Shown: positions 33,594 to 49,000 of the stretch, piece by piece | How positions within the stretch are numbered: position 1 is the first letter of the stretch | Layout of the letters: the number at the start of each line of letters is the position of its first letter | Origin: Aradus depressus | Taxonomy: Eukaryota > Arthropoda > Insecta > Hemiptera > Aradidae | Assembly (NCBI GenBank): GCA_963662175.1 | Contig: OY759215.1 | Span: 7,553,079 to 7,617,078, forward strand | Length of the DNA: 64,000 nt | Reading direction: 5' to 3' | Notes under the pieces: generated by a model | The model's database searches: none | Seen by the model: the letters and a program-made list of their open reading frames with translations, nothing else | What the model was told of the DNA's origin: nothing | Translations under genes and position numbers: made by a program

Positions 33594-34990
33594 GAATTTG
33601 CCTCGCAATAATTGCACAATTCGCTATTCAAAGTTTGGCCAAAATTCCGTTGCTGGAACGCTCGACATCTGGTTCTATTGCGAATTTTAAAACGCAACTG
33701 GCCTCAAAATGTAGGGTTTTTAATGATTGAATTGGCCTCACTTGAAATAATTTGCCTTCATCCAAATTTTTGCAGATATTTATTTTTTTAACTTATGCCC
33801 CAGAAGAGATTCTTGCTTCTCATTTATTGCGTTCACTGCTTCCACCTTTTGATATTCAATTGTTTTGAAATATGCAACGAGTTCTTTTCTTGTTTAATTT
33901 GGTGACATAAGCAAATGCGTTAATATCATTGACAGTTGATAAGTACTCAATACATTTACAAAAAAAAATTTCAATCTGTATTTATTTTTATAGTTGACTT
34001 TTGTGATGAAGCTTTTCCAATGCCACTGAATGCGTTAGGTGAGCCATCTCATTTCTGATACAATAAATTAATTTGATCACGTACTTTTTGCAATTCATTA
34101 GTATCCTTAAACATTGTCCATTATTATATTTTGAATGTGCATAAATTAAATGATTGGGATATAGAATTTTCTAAAGCCGAACTACGATCACATACGACAA
34201 CCTTTGGAACTTTTCCAAGAACTAAGCCAATAAGTCAGGAAATTGGAATCTTGTTTTTCATTTAACGTTTGGCCTACAAGAATAATTTGATTTTTGACGT
34301 GTGTTACTATACATTAGCTAAAAATTTCAGACTGTCCTTATGTCTGTAAATAGGAAAAGCAACACCTGTGCCATCAACAGAAGTTTGTGAGTTAAAAATT
34401 TTGTTGTATATGCTGATTTGTTTTCGTGACCAGTAAAAGACATAACCTCTTCTATACATTATGTCATTTGCGACACTCAAATATAGTTTTTTCACCGGGT
34501 CCTTTTAAAGGTGGTCTAAGGATTCCCATAATCGTAACAATTGTAGATACATTTAAAAATTTTACATTGACGGTGATCGGCAATTTATTTTTTTTATCAT
34601 AAATTTATTAAACTATTTTTTCATCATAAATTTATTAAATTAACTTTTTCGTTTCTAGCATTAAACAACGTAAAACATAATACTTGGTATTATTCTATAG
34701 AGCAATTTTTTTAAATCACAACTCTTTCTTTTTTGTTTTCTAAATTAAAACTTGGTTCATACATAAGTAGTACCAAGAACTTGACAGAATTTGCAAGAAA
34801 GTTTACCAACGTACATCCTCCTTGACATCCACAAAACGGGAATGATTAACCTATTTAAAATCTCGAAACCCCTGGATTTTAAGACCAGTTGTGTTTTAAA
34901 ATTCGCAATAGAACCACAGATCGAGCGTTCCAGCAACCAGCCAAACTTTGAATAGCGAATTGTGCAAATATTCGTGCGAGGCAAATTTAA
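33594..34990. mobile_element. Inverted repeats flanking a decayed transposase-like stretch
   Basis: 33594-33730 and 34845-34990 are diverged inverted copies (for example gaacgctcgacatctggttctattgcgaattttaaaac against its complement). Between them, minus-strand pieces at 34495-34100 read YNKIFNSQTSVDGTGVAF and PKVVVCDRSSALENSI. These loosely recall transposases of the MULE/NOF type, but the resemblance is weak. Confidence 0.4.
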
Positions 34991-34999
34991 AACTTTCGA

Positions 35000-36220
35000 A
35001 TGGTGCACTGCAGAATATACACATGTCAATGCTTAAAATTCTTGCAGGCTGAGGTTTCAGAGGTGAACTCTCCATAAAGATTATAAAACGGATGCCAAGG
35101 AGGTAATAATCCAAGGTTTTAAGCACAAATGTGAGATATCATGTTCCTGAAACTATATACATATTTTTTTCCTTCCCTTGAACTTTTTCTTCAACAGGTT
35201 TTATTAAGGAACCTTTATTCATAAGCGAAAATTGCATGTCAACATTTCTTTTGTTTCCAAGTCCCGACTCAGAGAAGATCAGTTCCAAAACCAGACTGAA
35301 ATGTTTGCGTCTTTTTGTTCCAAAAGCCGACTGCTTCTTTGCTTGCTTCGAATTATGAACACCAGATTCATTCCAAACTTATATTTTTACATTTTCTCCG
35401 CGTTGAAACACAATTTTATTTTATGCTCTTTTGAATGGGGCTTCCAAATTGTTTTAGTATAATTTTCTTATACGGCGTGAAATGTCTGAACGAATAATTT
35501 TGCAGTGTACGCAATCTTATACTCCCTCTAATAATAATTAAGGATAGTGAAATAAGAAGAAAAAAAACAATAAAAGAATTGTATTACATCAAATAGTAAC
35601 AATTTTCTTTAATAAATAAAGAGTATTTATCTCTATACATAAATCTGTAGTTTCGTCTGCCCGTGGATTTGTAGCAAGTCGGCGCAAAAACTACGGAAGC
35701 CCAACAAATATTTGGGGGATTGAAATATAAAATAGTTCTTCAACGGTTGTCTTTACTTAGATACTAAGTTGCTATAACTTATGTGCTAAGTTACTCATTC
35801 AGCGGATAACGTTACTAACCTGCTTAAGATTATTCATGGAGATACCGCTTAACCTGCGAGTTATAAGATTACACTGTACCAAAAAATTACACTATGACAA
35901 ATTACATTACAAAATTAAACTACACGAGAAAAGTACAGTTTAGATAGGTAACACTAAATGAGGAATTACACTCGTGAAACCTTACACTTGTATATTCATC
36001 CCTCATAACAATTTTACACATTATACAATGAATGAATTAAAATTGGAATCCATTTTTGAAGTTTAGTAAATATTAAATTGATATTATTATATTCGTACAA
36101 CGGTATCAGAATATGGTAAGAATTGAGGACAGATCCATAAAATTCATACCATGGGGATTAAGAGCTCCCAGCATAGAAAATAAATTTAAAATTAATTGAT
36201 CAAGGCGAGGTTTATAATGT
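35000..36220. other. No gene seen
   Basis: AT-rich sequence with short random open frames. 35640-35740 has a phrase (gtagtttcgtctgcccgtgg) that looks repeat-derived. Confidence 0.4.
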
Positions 36221-36239
36221 TCGAAAATGAGGAGGTGAC

Positions 36240-36865
36240 ATTCTTCAATCGTTTACGGATGGCAAATACCACCCCTACGCGGATGACCTGCAGATTTATT
36301 TATCCTTTCACCCCTTGCGCTAACTCCTAAGTATCAGATGAAATCAATTACGTATCATATAGAACTAACCCCTTAATCCTCACAAGATCCAAGCGATCAT
36401 ACCTGACAAGAAACTACTTAATAACTTATTGAACCCCCTCTCTCTTAACGTTGGACAACAGCAACATTAACTACTATGCCAGAGTCAAAAACTATAATCC
36501 TCGATCAATCCCTTTCCTGGAAAGACCACGTATTATACATTTCTCGTAAATTCTTTCAACTGGCACAATTTAAACATTCCCGTCACTCTTTATATCGCCA
36601 AGTTCTCTAGAACTACTTGTATCCTCCCTGGTTTTTCCTCATTTCGACTACTTGGGTGCTTGGTCCATAATGATCCGTGCAAGGGGCTCGATACCAAACT
36701 CCAACATCCTGAATACTCTGGTCAGATTTGTTTTTTTCATGTCCCTAGAGACTCGGTATGCTGCTACTCACGAGTCGAAATGGCTCAAACCCTCCTACCT
36801 CCTAGATTCCATCCTCTTCCAAATACTGAAATCCAAAGAACCTTTAAATAATGTTCCAATTTAAG
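36240..36865 (+). pseudogene. LINE reverse transcriptase fragment
   Basis: Across shifts, the plus strand reads DGKYHPYADDLQIYLSF (RT motif C with YADD), LNPHKIQAI, then at 36652-36864 an open stretch with NSNILNTLVRFVFF and later WLKPSYLLDSILFQIL. The order matches the palm and post-palm of CR1/Jockey-like LINE RTs. The element is not delimited. Confidence 0.75.
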
Positions 36866-37959
36866 TACTCAAATTGAAATAAGATCGGCAGATTAAGCTT
36901 ACAAAAGGACAACATATATTCTTCTCAGCCACACTTTATTATTCAGACTAAACTGTCTAATTAAAAACCTGTTTTTTGCTTATTTTTTAAATAATGTTTT
37001 TGTAAATGGTTGACTTTTTTTATTTTCTATTTATTATTAGCTTAGCAACACTGTAGTTAATGGAATAAAGATGATGACATTTTCTTGACTTAGGCAGCTT
37101 TACAAAAGAAAAAAAATATATTTTGAGACTGACATAATTTTATTCTGAGTTTTATAACATTGTTTCTTATACACTATTTGACTTTCCCTGTACTTACATT
37201 AAATAAAATAGGTATTTTCTACACAAGATGAAATTAGTGAAAACCAACTTTATCTTATTTTCCCGAAAATCCGACAACTTCAACACCATGATGACCAGAG
37301 ACTTATTCACTAGAGCCCGGATGCACGCAATAAAAGTCCATATTGCAAAAAAAAAAGTCTATATTTGGAACTTTTCCCATGAGAGAAGTTGGACCATCAT
37401 ATAGGAGTATAACTTCGATAGAGGACAGGGTGAATATGATAGAAAATTTAGTGTAAATTCAATAAAAAAACACTACCAATTCACTCAGCGGTTTAGGATG
37501 AATGTGATACAGCAGCAGGTTAGGATGGGTTAAGCAAAAACATAAATGAACTATATTTATCAATAGATAAAGAATTGAATTATCCACTGAATGAAGACGG
37601 TACAAACATATCAAAATCGTTGGTGCTAGGAAATTTCTCCCAAAAAAATTATATTTTGTAAACATATTATTAACATGTAATTTCATATAATTATTACAAT
37701 ATAATATGTATATATTTTACGTTTCATCGTTACAGTATAATATAATGCATTGTAAACTGTAAATAATGTGTATGTCGGCATCAAATATTTAAGACGTCAT
37801 TATTCCCCCGCCTCCTTCTCCCAGATATTTTGCAATCTATTTAAATTATATAATTGAAATTTTGTACAAAGTTAAAGAGTGATTGTAGACACGGCCATAA
37901 CATTATGGGACAAAAAAAATAAATACAGTAAACAGAAAGTATTAAGTAAAATAAATACA
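36866..37959. other. No gene seen
   Basis: AT-rich intergenic DNA. No element signature recognised. Confidence 0.4.
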
Positions 37960-38120
37960 GACCAGTTGTCATACCTTTCGGTGGAAACCGGCTGCTGGTC
38001 GAGTAGTGTGGGCGAGCGCTTTCGAAGTACAACATTAACAATGGCTTGAAGATGATGTCTTCAGTATCAGATGTCACAGTACTCGACCTGCAGCCAGTGA
38101 CGACGGTTTCCACTGAACGT
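37960..38120. repeat. Imperfect hairpin element
   Basis: ctttcggtggaaaccg...gctgctggtcgagta (37976-38005) pairs with tactcgacctgcagcc...cggtttccactgaacg (38080-38119). gtgacgacggtttccac (near 38097) and, on the other strand, ggtttccaccgaaagg resemble degraded hammerhead-type cores. Possibly an old member of the palindromic family. Confidence 0.45.
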
Positions 38121-38194
38121 AAACAGTAATATATTTACTGACTAACTAACTAACCCCTTAGATTATATACTAAATACAGACCCGTAAGAAAAAA

Positions 38195-38420
38195 TCGTCG
38201 GAGAATCACCGGCAATATACTTCCCCAGAATTAATCAATTAAATTGTCACTCCTCCAAAACCAGTCGAACGTTTGATCTAATATTTAATAGTTGAGTTAC
38301 ATAGGGGCTCCTAAATGCTCATACTATATTTTGTGTCGATGATTTCATTACCTCGGCAGTTATTGTATTAAGTAACCCCCTTCCCCTAGGTCGATTTGGC
38401 TAAAATATCTATGTGTAAAA
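38195..38420. repeat. Degenerate dispersed repeat
   Basis: atacttccccagaattaatcaa, ctccaaaaccagtcgaacgt and cctaggtcgatttggctaaaa match 54075-54260 and the reverse of 29970-30070. Confidence 0.5.
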
Positions 38421-38801
38421 AAATACTTTCTGATGTGTTTAATAATTTTTTCAATCTCTTTACAAGTACTACTGAAATTCAATGAAAACCGAAGATATTT
38501 CTTGATGGAATTATGCACCAGAATCAGATACTGTTATATATTTTAATAATTGGTGCAAGGCTCCTTTAAATATCCGCATCAGGTTCACCTCCAAGTTTTC
38601 TCCTGTATATTCACCTCGAAGGACTCTTTTTATTCTAATGTCTTTCTAGATCACTAAAAAAAAAAAATGCCAATACATCCGGGCTCAACTTATGTTGGAA
38701 GTCTATAGTTCTCATTGAAAGTTAAGGATTCCCAGAGTACATATAGTATACAACATATTGACATAAGAATACAAATTTGGCTAAGAGAAGAGAGGCCTCC
38801 G

Positions 38802-42860
<4,059 letters not shown>

Positions 42861-42924
42861 GTTTATCCTTAATTTAATAGCATTCTTATATTATTACTTT
42901 CTTTACCCGACATCCCATTAGTCA

Positions 42925-43145
42925 ACCCGATTAGAGATGTATCGTTCCCGAACGAACTCGTTCAATTGTACTGCTCATTAGGACGAACGAGACCGAACTC
43001 AGTGAAGTGGGATTATTACAAATCCACGTTCACTAATAATTAAAATCTGTATTAAGTTATTCTGTGATCTAAGTTTTCACCTATGTGAACGAGCCACAAC
43101 TAGTTCATTCAAGGGGAACGTTTTTCTCAGACATCGAATCCTGAT
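42925..43145. mobile_element. Possible hAT-like MITE upstream of FIH
   Basis: tagagatgtatcgttcccgaacgaactcgttc at the left and its rough inverse (tagttcattcaaggggaacg...) at the right enclose about 200 bp. The left word resembles hAT terminal repeats. It lies within 300 bp of the FIH start codon, so it may sit in the promoter. Confidence 0.35.
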
Positions 43146-44408
43146 GTCATCTCCTTGACATTCAATCGTTTAAATTTCCTATCATGTCGATTATATTTTC
43201 TTTCAGTTAATGCGGACATAAATGACCACATTAGCAAGGTTTCCGTAGAAAATACTGAAATAGAACTGTATGATGAAATATAATTTTTTTAAAAATAGAT
43301 TTTAGAGGCGCGCAGCCTGTTGAAATATAATATATCTATATATTATAAAGATAATGATAAATACATATTATTATGTATTCCATGACGGAACTTCACGCTA
43401 GTTCAACAGTTTCATTAGTATCATTAAGACACTTTCCCGGTGGTCCGTCAAAAATGTTTACAATTAATTTTTTTTTTTCACTGAACATAATATTGTACTA
43501 CATCGCCCAAATTTCTCCGAAACGGTGCAAAATTTGTCCTTCTCCCTATGTTGAATTACTAGAAATTCATATAGACTCCTAACTCCTTCCTGGATTAGTT
43601 TCCCGACCTCCCCAAAACAAATATCCATTTGTCACCACCTTCGTTAGATCTCCTCCGTCTGATTCCCCGCTATAGTATCAGCCTGATCTCCGATGTCTTC
43701 ATCTCCAACCTCCTGCTTTCAGCCTCTCAAAGTACCTCCTAAACCTCTTCATAGTTCCCTACGCTCCAACTCACCACTGGAAATCCACCTGGTCGACTCC
43801 TAACAGACATTCTGCTCCTACGTCCAACAGCCTGTTTCTTTCCTTTCCGTTCATGACCCATCTAAACATCCCCTCGCCTTACTCCTAACACTATACAACC
43901 CCGAAACCTCAAGTCCCTAACCATCGGAATGCTCTAAGAGAAGCTCCTGTGCTGTGTGGCCTTCTGGCGTCCGAGGCTGCTTGCTGTGTGGTGACCTCCT
44001 TGTCCTTAAATCTATGTGGCTGTGAAAAATTTCGTAAATGATCAGCACCTCAGCATAAGGTCATAACTCGAGAGAAAAACAAAAAGAGGAACATAAAGCA
44101 CCGAATTAGCAAGCCATCTTCGATCTGCCTTCAATCGACGAGAAGGTGGCCACCTCCAACAGGATCCTTCTGAAGTTGGTCGTCAAGCACGCTTCACTGG
44201 AGCCCCAAAAAACATTCTCCCAATCTCTCCGTTCTTTGTCCCCCATCCAAACTTTTAGAACGCAAAAGTCACTACCAACTCTCAGATTTCCTTGTTGCCA
44301 ACATACTCCTGGATTCTTTGCAATCAGGTTCCCGACCCGAGTCAGCCTGCCTTACTGAAACTAACGGAAGACTTCCGAGGAGTACAGACAACTGACTTTG
44401 CTAGTATT

Positions 44409-44669
44409 AAATAAATAAAACAAACTTATTTTTGAAATATTGTCTATTCCACTAAAGATATATATACATATATAACTACCGGTTTCGGCTTTATACCATC
44501 GTCAGGTCTAACTTTAGTTCATAACTAGACCTGACGATGGTATAAAGCCGAAACCGGTAGTTATATATGTATATATATCTTTAGTGGAATAGACAATATT
44601 TCAAAAATAAGTTTGTTTTATTTATTTATTACAAGTTTCCACAATATGTCCGCGTTTCTCAACTTAGAA
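44409..44669. mobile_element. Palindromic element with hammerhead-like cores
   Basis: Arms 44408-44510 and 44526-44628 are complementary over about 103 bp with a 15-base loop, followed by a 41-bp asymmetric tail. A 12-bp duplication, tttgctagtatt, flanks it (44397-44408 and 44670-44681). Each arm carries CTGACGA-T-GGT-loop-GCC-GAAA pointing outward. It has the same plan as 12311-13437 but is unrelated in most of its sequence. Confidence 0.85.
44531..44553 (+). ncRNA. Hammerhead ribozyme-like core
   Basis: CTGACGA (44531-44537), unpaired T, GGT/GCC stem (one G-U pair) with ATAAA loop, GAAA (44550-44553). The mirrored copy is on the minus strand in the left arm. Confidence 0.45.
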
Positions 44670-44930
44670 TTTGCTAGTATTGTTCGACTTTTCCCAAGCA
44701 TTCAACTCCATCCTCCTCTCCAAGCTCCAAGCTGGTCAGCATCCCTCTAGCGTCCTCCTTTGACTCCAGTCCCACCTTGCGGGTCGCTCCCAGTCCGCCA
44801 GGGGTCCCATCTCTCCCTCCTTGGCCATTCCTTGTTCAAGCCTTCTCTCATTGAAACTCGCCTTCCGTGGCTCCCTTCAAATCCTCTCTGTTTCAATTTC
44901 TCTTTGCAATAATCCTCTCCCTGTAAATTT

Positions 44931-45911
44931 TAAAACTATTCAACATAAAATAATTTATAAGTAACTAATTATGATTAAAATGTTACATGTTGATCTTACT
45001 TAAAATAATGGCATATCCAATTAGGCATATGAATTTACTAATAATTCTTGGTTAACGCAGGTAAACTTGAAACAGCTATCACGTCAGAAATTTTGAATCT
45101 TATTATATTTATTTTTCAAATTTTTTTTTAACTTTCGAGGATTCTACATAAGATGTAGCATGATTTCCTTTAAAAGAACTCATTAAAATAAAACATTTTT
45201 AAATAATTGTAGCTGCTTAACGTAGGTATGTACACATTTTTATAAATGTCAAGTACATAGTAAAAAACAAAGAATATTTTAGATAATTTTATTTATTTCC
45301 TCGGCATTATTTTCTATGCGACCCTTTTATAGTTAACAACATTTAAAAAATGAATAAGTCTGCTATTATTATCTCAAATTCAAGAATTTATCGACGTATG
45401 CATTTGAAAAACTTCAGTATTACCTTCAGCTTCAATGGGGGGCCCCTTGAAAGTAGATGCCTGGGCGGTGTTTACGCCTTGGATAACTTCTACTACATAT
45501 TCAAAATGTAATTTCAATGATCAATATAATTTTTATTTCGATTGGTGGCCCTCACGTAAAGATCTAGAAATTTCAAAAAATTCTATCCATTCACAACTAT
45601 CGATTCTTTGCCATATGATGCAGTTTCTGTTTATGCGACTGTTATCTGCAAAGCTATTTTTTATTTAAAATGTTGACGTTTCCTTTGAAGCAGTTACTGA
45701 GGTCTCATTTTACTTATTATAATTTTTTGAATTATTCTATAGTGATTATACTTTTCTGAATTTCCTTAGGAAAAATTTCCTTAAATGTATGCCTTTCATA
45801 TATTTACTTATATTGTATCTTGAACTGTACAGTTCTTGATAATTTTTGTATAACTTATGGTTTTAGATAACTTTTACTTGTATGCTGTTTTAAGTAACTA
45901 ATTGTTTACAG
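44931..45911. other. No exon seen (possible MRPS31 first intron)
   Basis: AT-rich. The missing MRPS31 start exon could lie here or further upstream, but I found no ATG-to-donor segment with the right phase and a targeting-peptide composition. Confidence 0.4.
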
Positions 45912-46050
45912 GCGAATTTATGTCGACGAGAAGGTGCGAAAGTTGAGTTTAACATCGAGGTATTTCAAAAGTGATAAGGACGATGATGATTCAAAGCTGA
46001 AAAACTCAGCTGCGGACAAGCTGCATGCTCTTCTCCAGACCATTGTTCAG
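45912..46050 (+). CDS. MRPS31: MRPS31 exon (first one seen)
   Basis: 139 bp. Acceptor tgtttacag|G, donor GTTCAG|GTAATG. Reads RIYVDEKVRKLSLTSRYFKS, then an Asp-rich stretch and AADKLHALLQTIVQ. It needs two bases from the previous exon. Confidence 0.85.
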
Positions 46051-49000
46051 GTAATGTAATTATGTATATCTATATCATTTTGTGTTTTACCAAACAGAAT
46101 TTATAGTGAAAAAAAATTGTCATACCTGAGAAAAATGTGTATTTATGTTATTAAATGTTCAGTCTAAGTATCAGTCAGCAACATCGATTCAACCTCTATA
46201 ATATTTGTCTAACTAATAAACAAACTGAGGACTTATCGGACTGTTTGAGAACATGTTCCTATTGGCACCATGAACTTGTTTATTCAGTTTCAAGTGACCT
46301 GAGAAAGTTCGTTAATTTCAATGTTATATTGAAGGATTTGGGGAAAAAACATTGTTTCCGAATTTCAGATTGATAACTGAGAGTGTCCAGTATAGTGTAT
46401 TAAATTCTGATTTACTCTATAGGAACCTAAGTTTTACAGTAGTTGCATTTTGTTTCTTGTAAATGTTTGCATCTTTCTAAAATAGTTTGTTTGGTTTAAC
46501 ATAGTAGTATACTTTCAAATAGGGCAGAAAGGACGACCTTCCTACATTGTAGGTTGCTGCCTTTCTTTAGCCCTAAAATTGTCTTCAGCATCGACAGTTT
46601 TCCTCAATTCATTCACAATATTTTTTATTGAAGAGTGTAATTGCAGTCATGCTTAAAAACCAAAACCTATTTTTTATGCACCTAAAGAGTTTTTCAGTGT
46701 TGTTTGTAAGATCGTGGGTTGCCACTTTTCAATGTAATAAAAAAACAAACAAGCGGAGGGTCGAGAATTTGACACGATTTATGGAAGGCCGCCGCCAGAC
46801 AGGCTATTCTTTAATTAAATACGAATGAAAGTAAACAATTTGTTTAATATTTATATTTTCTAATTCCACAAAAAAAAAATATAAATATCGGTTTCGGCTT
46901 ACGTGGTATGATACAATTTATAAAACGACTTAATTTTGCAATTATCTCTTTGTATAGTTTTTAATAATAAATAATGCATTTTATTTTGTTATCAGGAAGG
47001 AAATGTGGAAAACGAAGCTGCGGAACATGCCTTGGCTAAGTCGGAAGTAGCACCACGCAAGAGGAAACATAAAATCGTACATGAAAAATCCAAAGAACTT
47101 GGTATCTAATGTTTATTATCATATATATAAAGCTGAAAATGTCTGTGCGTTGTACCGCTATAACTCACGAACGGCTTGATGGATTTGATTAATTTTTTTT
47201 TTAATTTGTCGTCATCGTCTGTGGAAGGTTATAGGCGTATTAGTACCTCAATATCTGGTCCATCCCAGCATCCACCCACGCAATCTTTGTAACTCAAAAA
47301 CCACTGCAATGATTAATGAGGAATCTTTTTGAATAGATAAGTTTTATCTACCGGAAGGTTAAGGTCTATTTTTTAATCAACCCCTGGTCCATCCCAGCAT
47401 CCACTCACGCAATCTTTGTAACTCGAAAACCATTGCAACGATTAATGAGAAATCTTTTTGAATAAATTAGTTTTAGCTCCAGGATGGTTGAAGTCTATGT
47501 TTTAATCAACCTGGTGGTCACAAGCGTTCTCAAGTACGCACTGGCTAGGACGTCCACTGATGCTAAGTATTCACTAGCTGTGGTTTCCGCCGTTGAATGG
47601 CGCGTACTAGCCATGGTGCCCAGGGGTCCTAAAAACTTACTAGCTGGGATGTCTGCCGTTGAAGGACTATAAGCGTTATTCTGTATGAATAATTGAAAAT
47701 TATAACATCATGAATGTACTATTGAAAAATTGAAATGGATTCGAACGAGAGATATTAGGAGAAAAGTCAAAGTTACCCGGGCAACGCCGGGTATTACTGC
47801 TAGTACATTATATATGTATTACCTAAGTTGGGGTAGGTGAGTGGGCTCTCTGATAGTCGAACTCTATCTCGGCTTCCTTCAGTCTGTATCTTGTACAGTT
47901 GTAGGCCACATTGACAGGTAGGAGCGATGACATACTGATCTTAAAACCAGTCTTGTAACAGGTCCTTCCTTTTTTTTTAGTATCTAAATACGAATGAAGA
48001 TATTCCACAAAAATGTGTAACAGTTACATATACTTTATAATTTTAATTAATTAAATAAAGTTACTGTAAAAAATAAATAAACAAAGTCCCGACTGCGAAA
48101 AAAAATTGTGAAAAGTCAATAATAGCATGTGATCTCTTGGTAACAGAACGCCAAATTCGAGAGATATACCATTGGAACAAATCATTACAACAAGCTTCAA
48201 TTATTTTCATAGATTATAAAGAAAATTTGGTAATGCGACCTCACTATATTACAGACGACATACTGGACAAGCGCACGAACATATATTTTACAAGTTTTTT
48301 AAATATTTTTTGGTGAAATCTAAAGTTAAGCTTGTGTTGCAGTGAATTGTTCTATCAGCCTTCTCTCCAATTTGGTGTTTTTTTACCTTTAAACATCATA
48401 CACAACATGCAGTATAGACTTTACACTTTTTGCTGCTTTCTTGATTATATTTGACTTTTTTTTCGTAGTTGGGTTTGTTGTTTATTTTAAATTTATTTAT
48501 TTATTATATAAAAAAAAAATAAACCTATACAATACATATATTTTTGAAATTACCTTAAGACCTTTAATTTGGTACCCCACTCGATGGGTTTTGGTGACTT
48601 TTGATTTTTAAAGTTTTGACAATGAAGCCAGTTACCGTTCCCTTTTGTTTTTGGTGGAATATCATCGTCATTCATAAGATTATGACGAAACAAATGACGT
48701 ATAAATGATTAAAGTCGGTGCAATCGTTTAGGCTCTCCGTGGCAACAAACGCATTTCGCAGTCTGGTTAAAAGTATCTAAATTTTCAGATTCACAGCTCA
48801 GATATTCCTTAATTTCAGAAGCATAATACATAGCACCTATATAAATCTGTGATGAAACTTGTGTGTGTCCCTCCTATCTCATATTCATCAGCAAGTCGGC
48901 ATACATTTTTTCGATGAAATATCAAGGGTAGAACAGAAATCCAGTCTCGTGTATGCGAATGTACTTCCTCGAAAAACTATGTATTTTTATATTTTTTTAT

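Larger units (their letters stand above)
43600..44930 (+). pseudogene. LINE reverse transcriptase remnant, split by a palindromic insertion
   Basis: A CT-rich block unlike its AT-rich surroundings. After the insertion at 44409-44669 it reads LVLFDFSQAFNSILLSKLQA (RT motif A), then LAGRSQSARG. The first part (43600-44400) is too decayed to read. The insertion duplicated tttgctagtatt of this sequence. Confidence 0.65.

Noticed and set aside
44146..44358. 70-aa ORF (MATSNRILLKLVV...) as the MRPS31 start exon
   Set aside because: It lies in a CT-rich LINE remnant, has no donor in the required phase, and resembles repeat-derived sequence.
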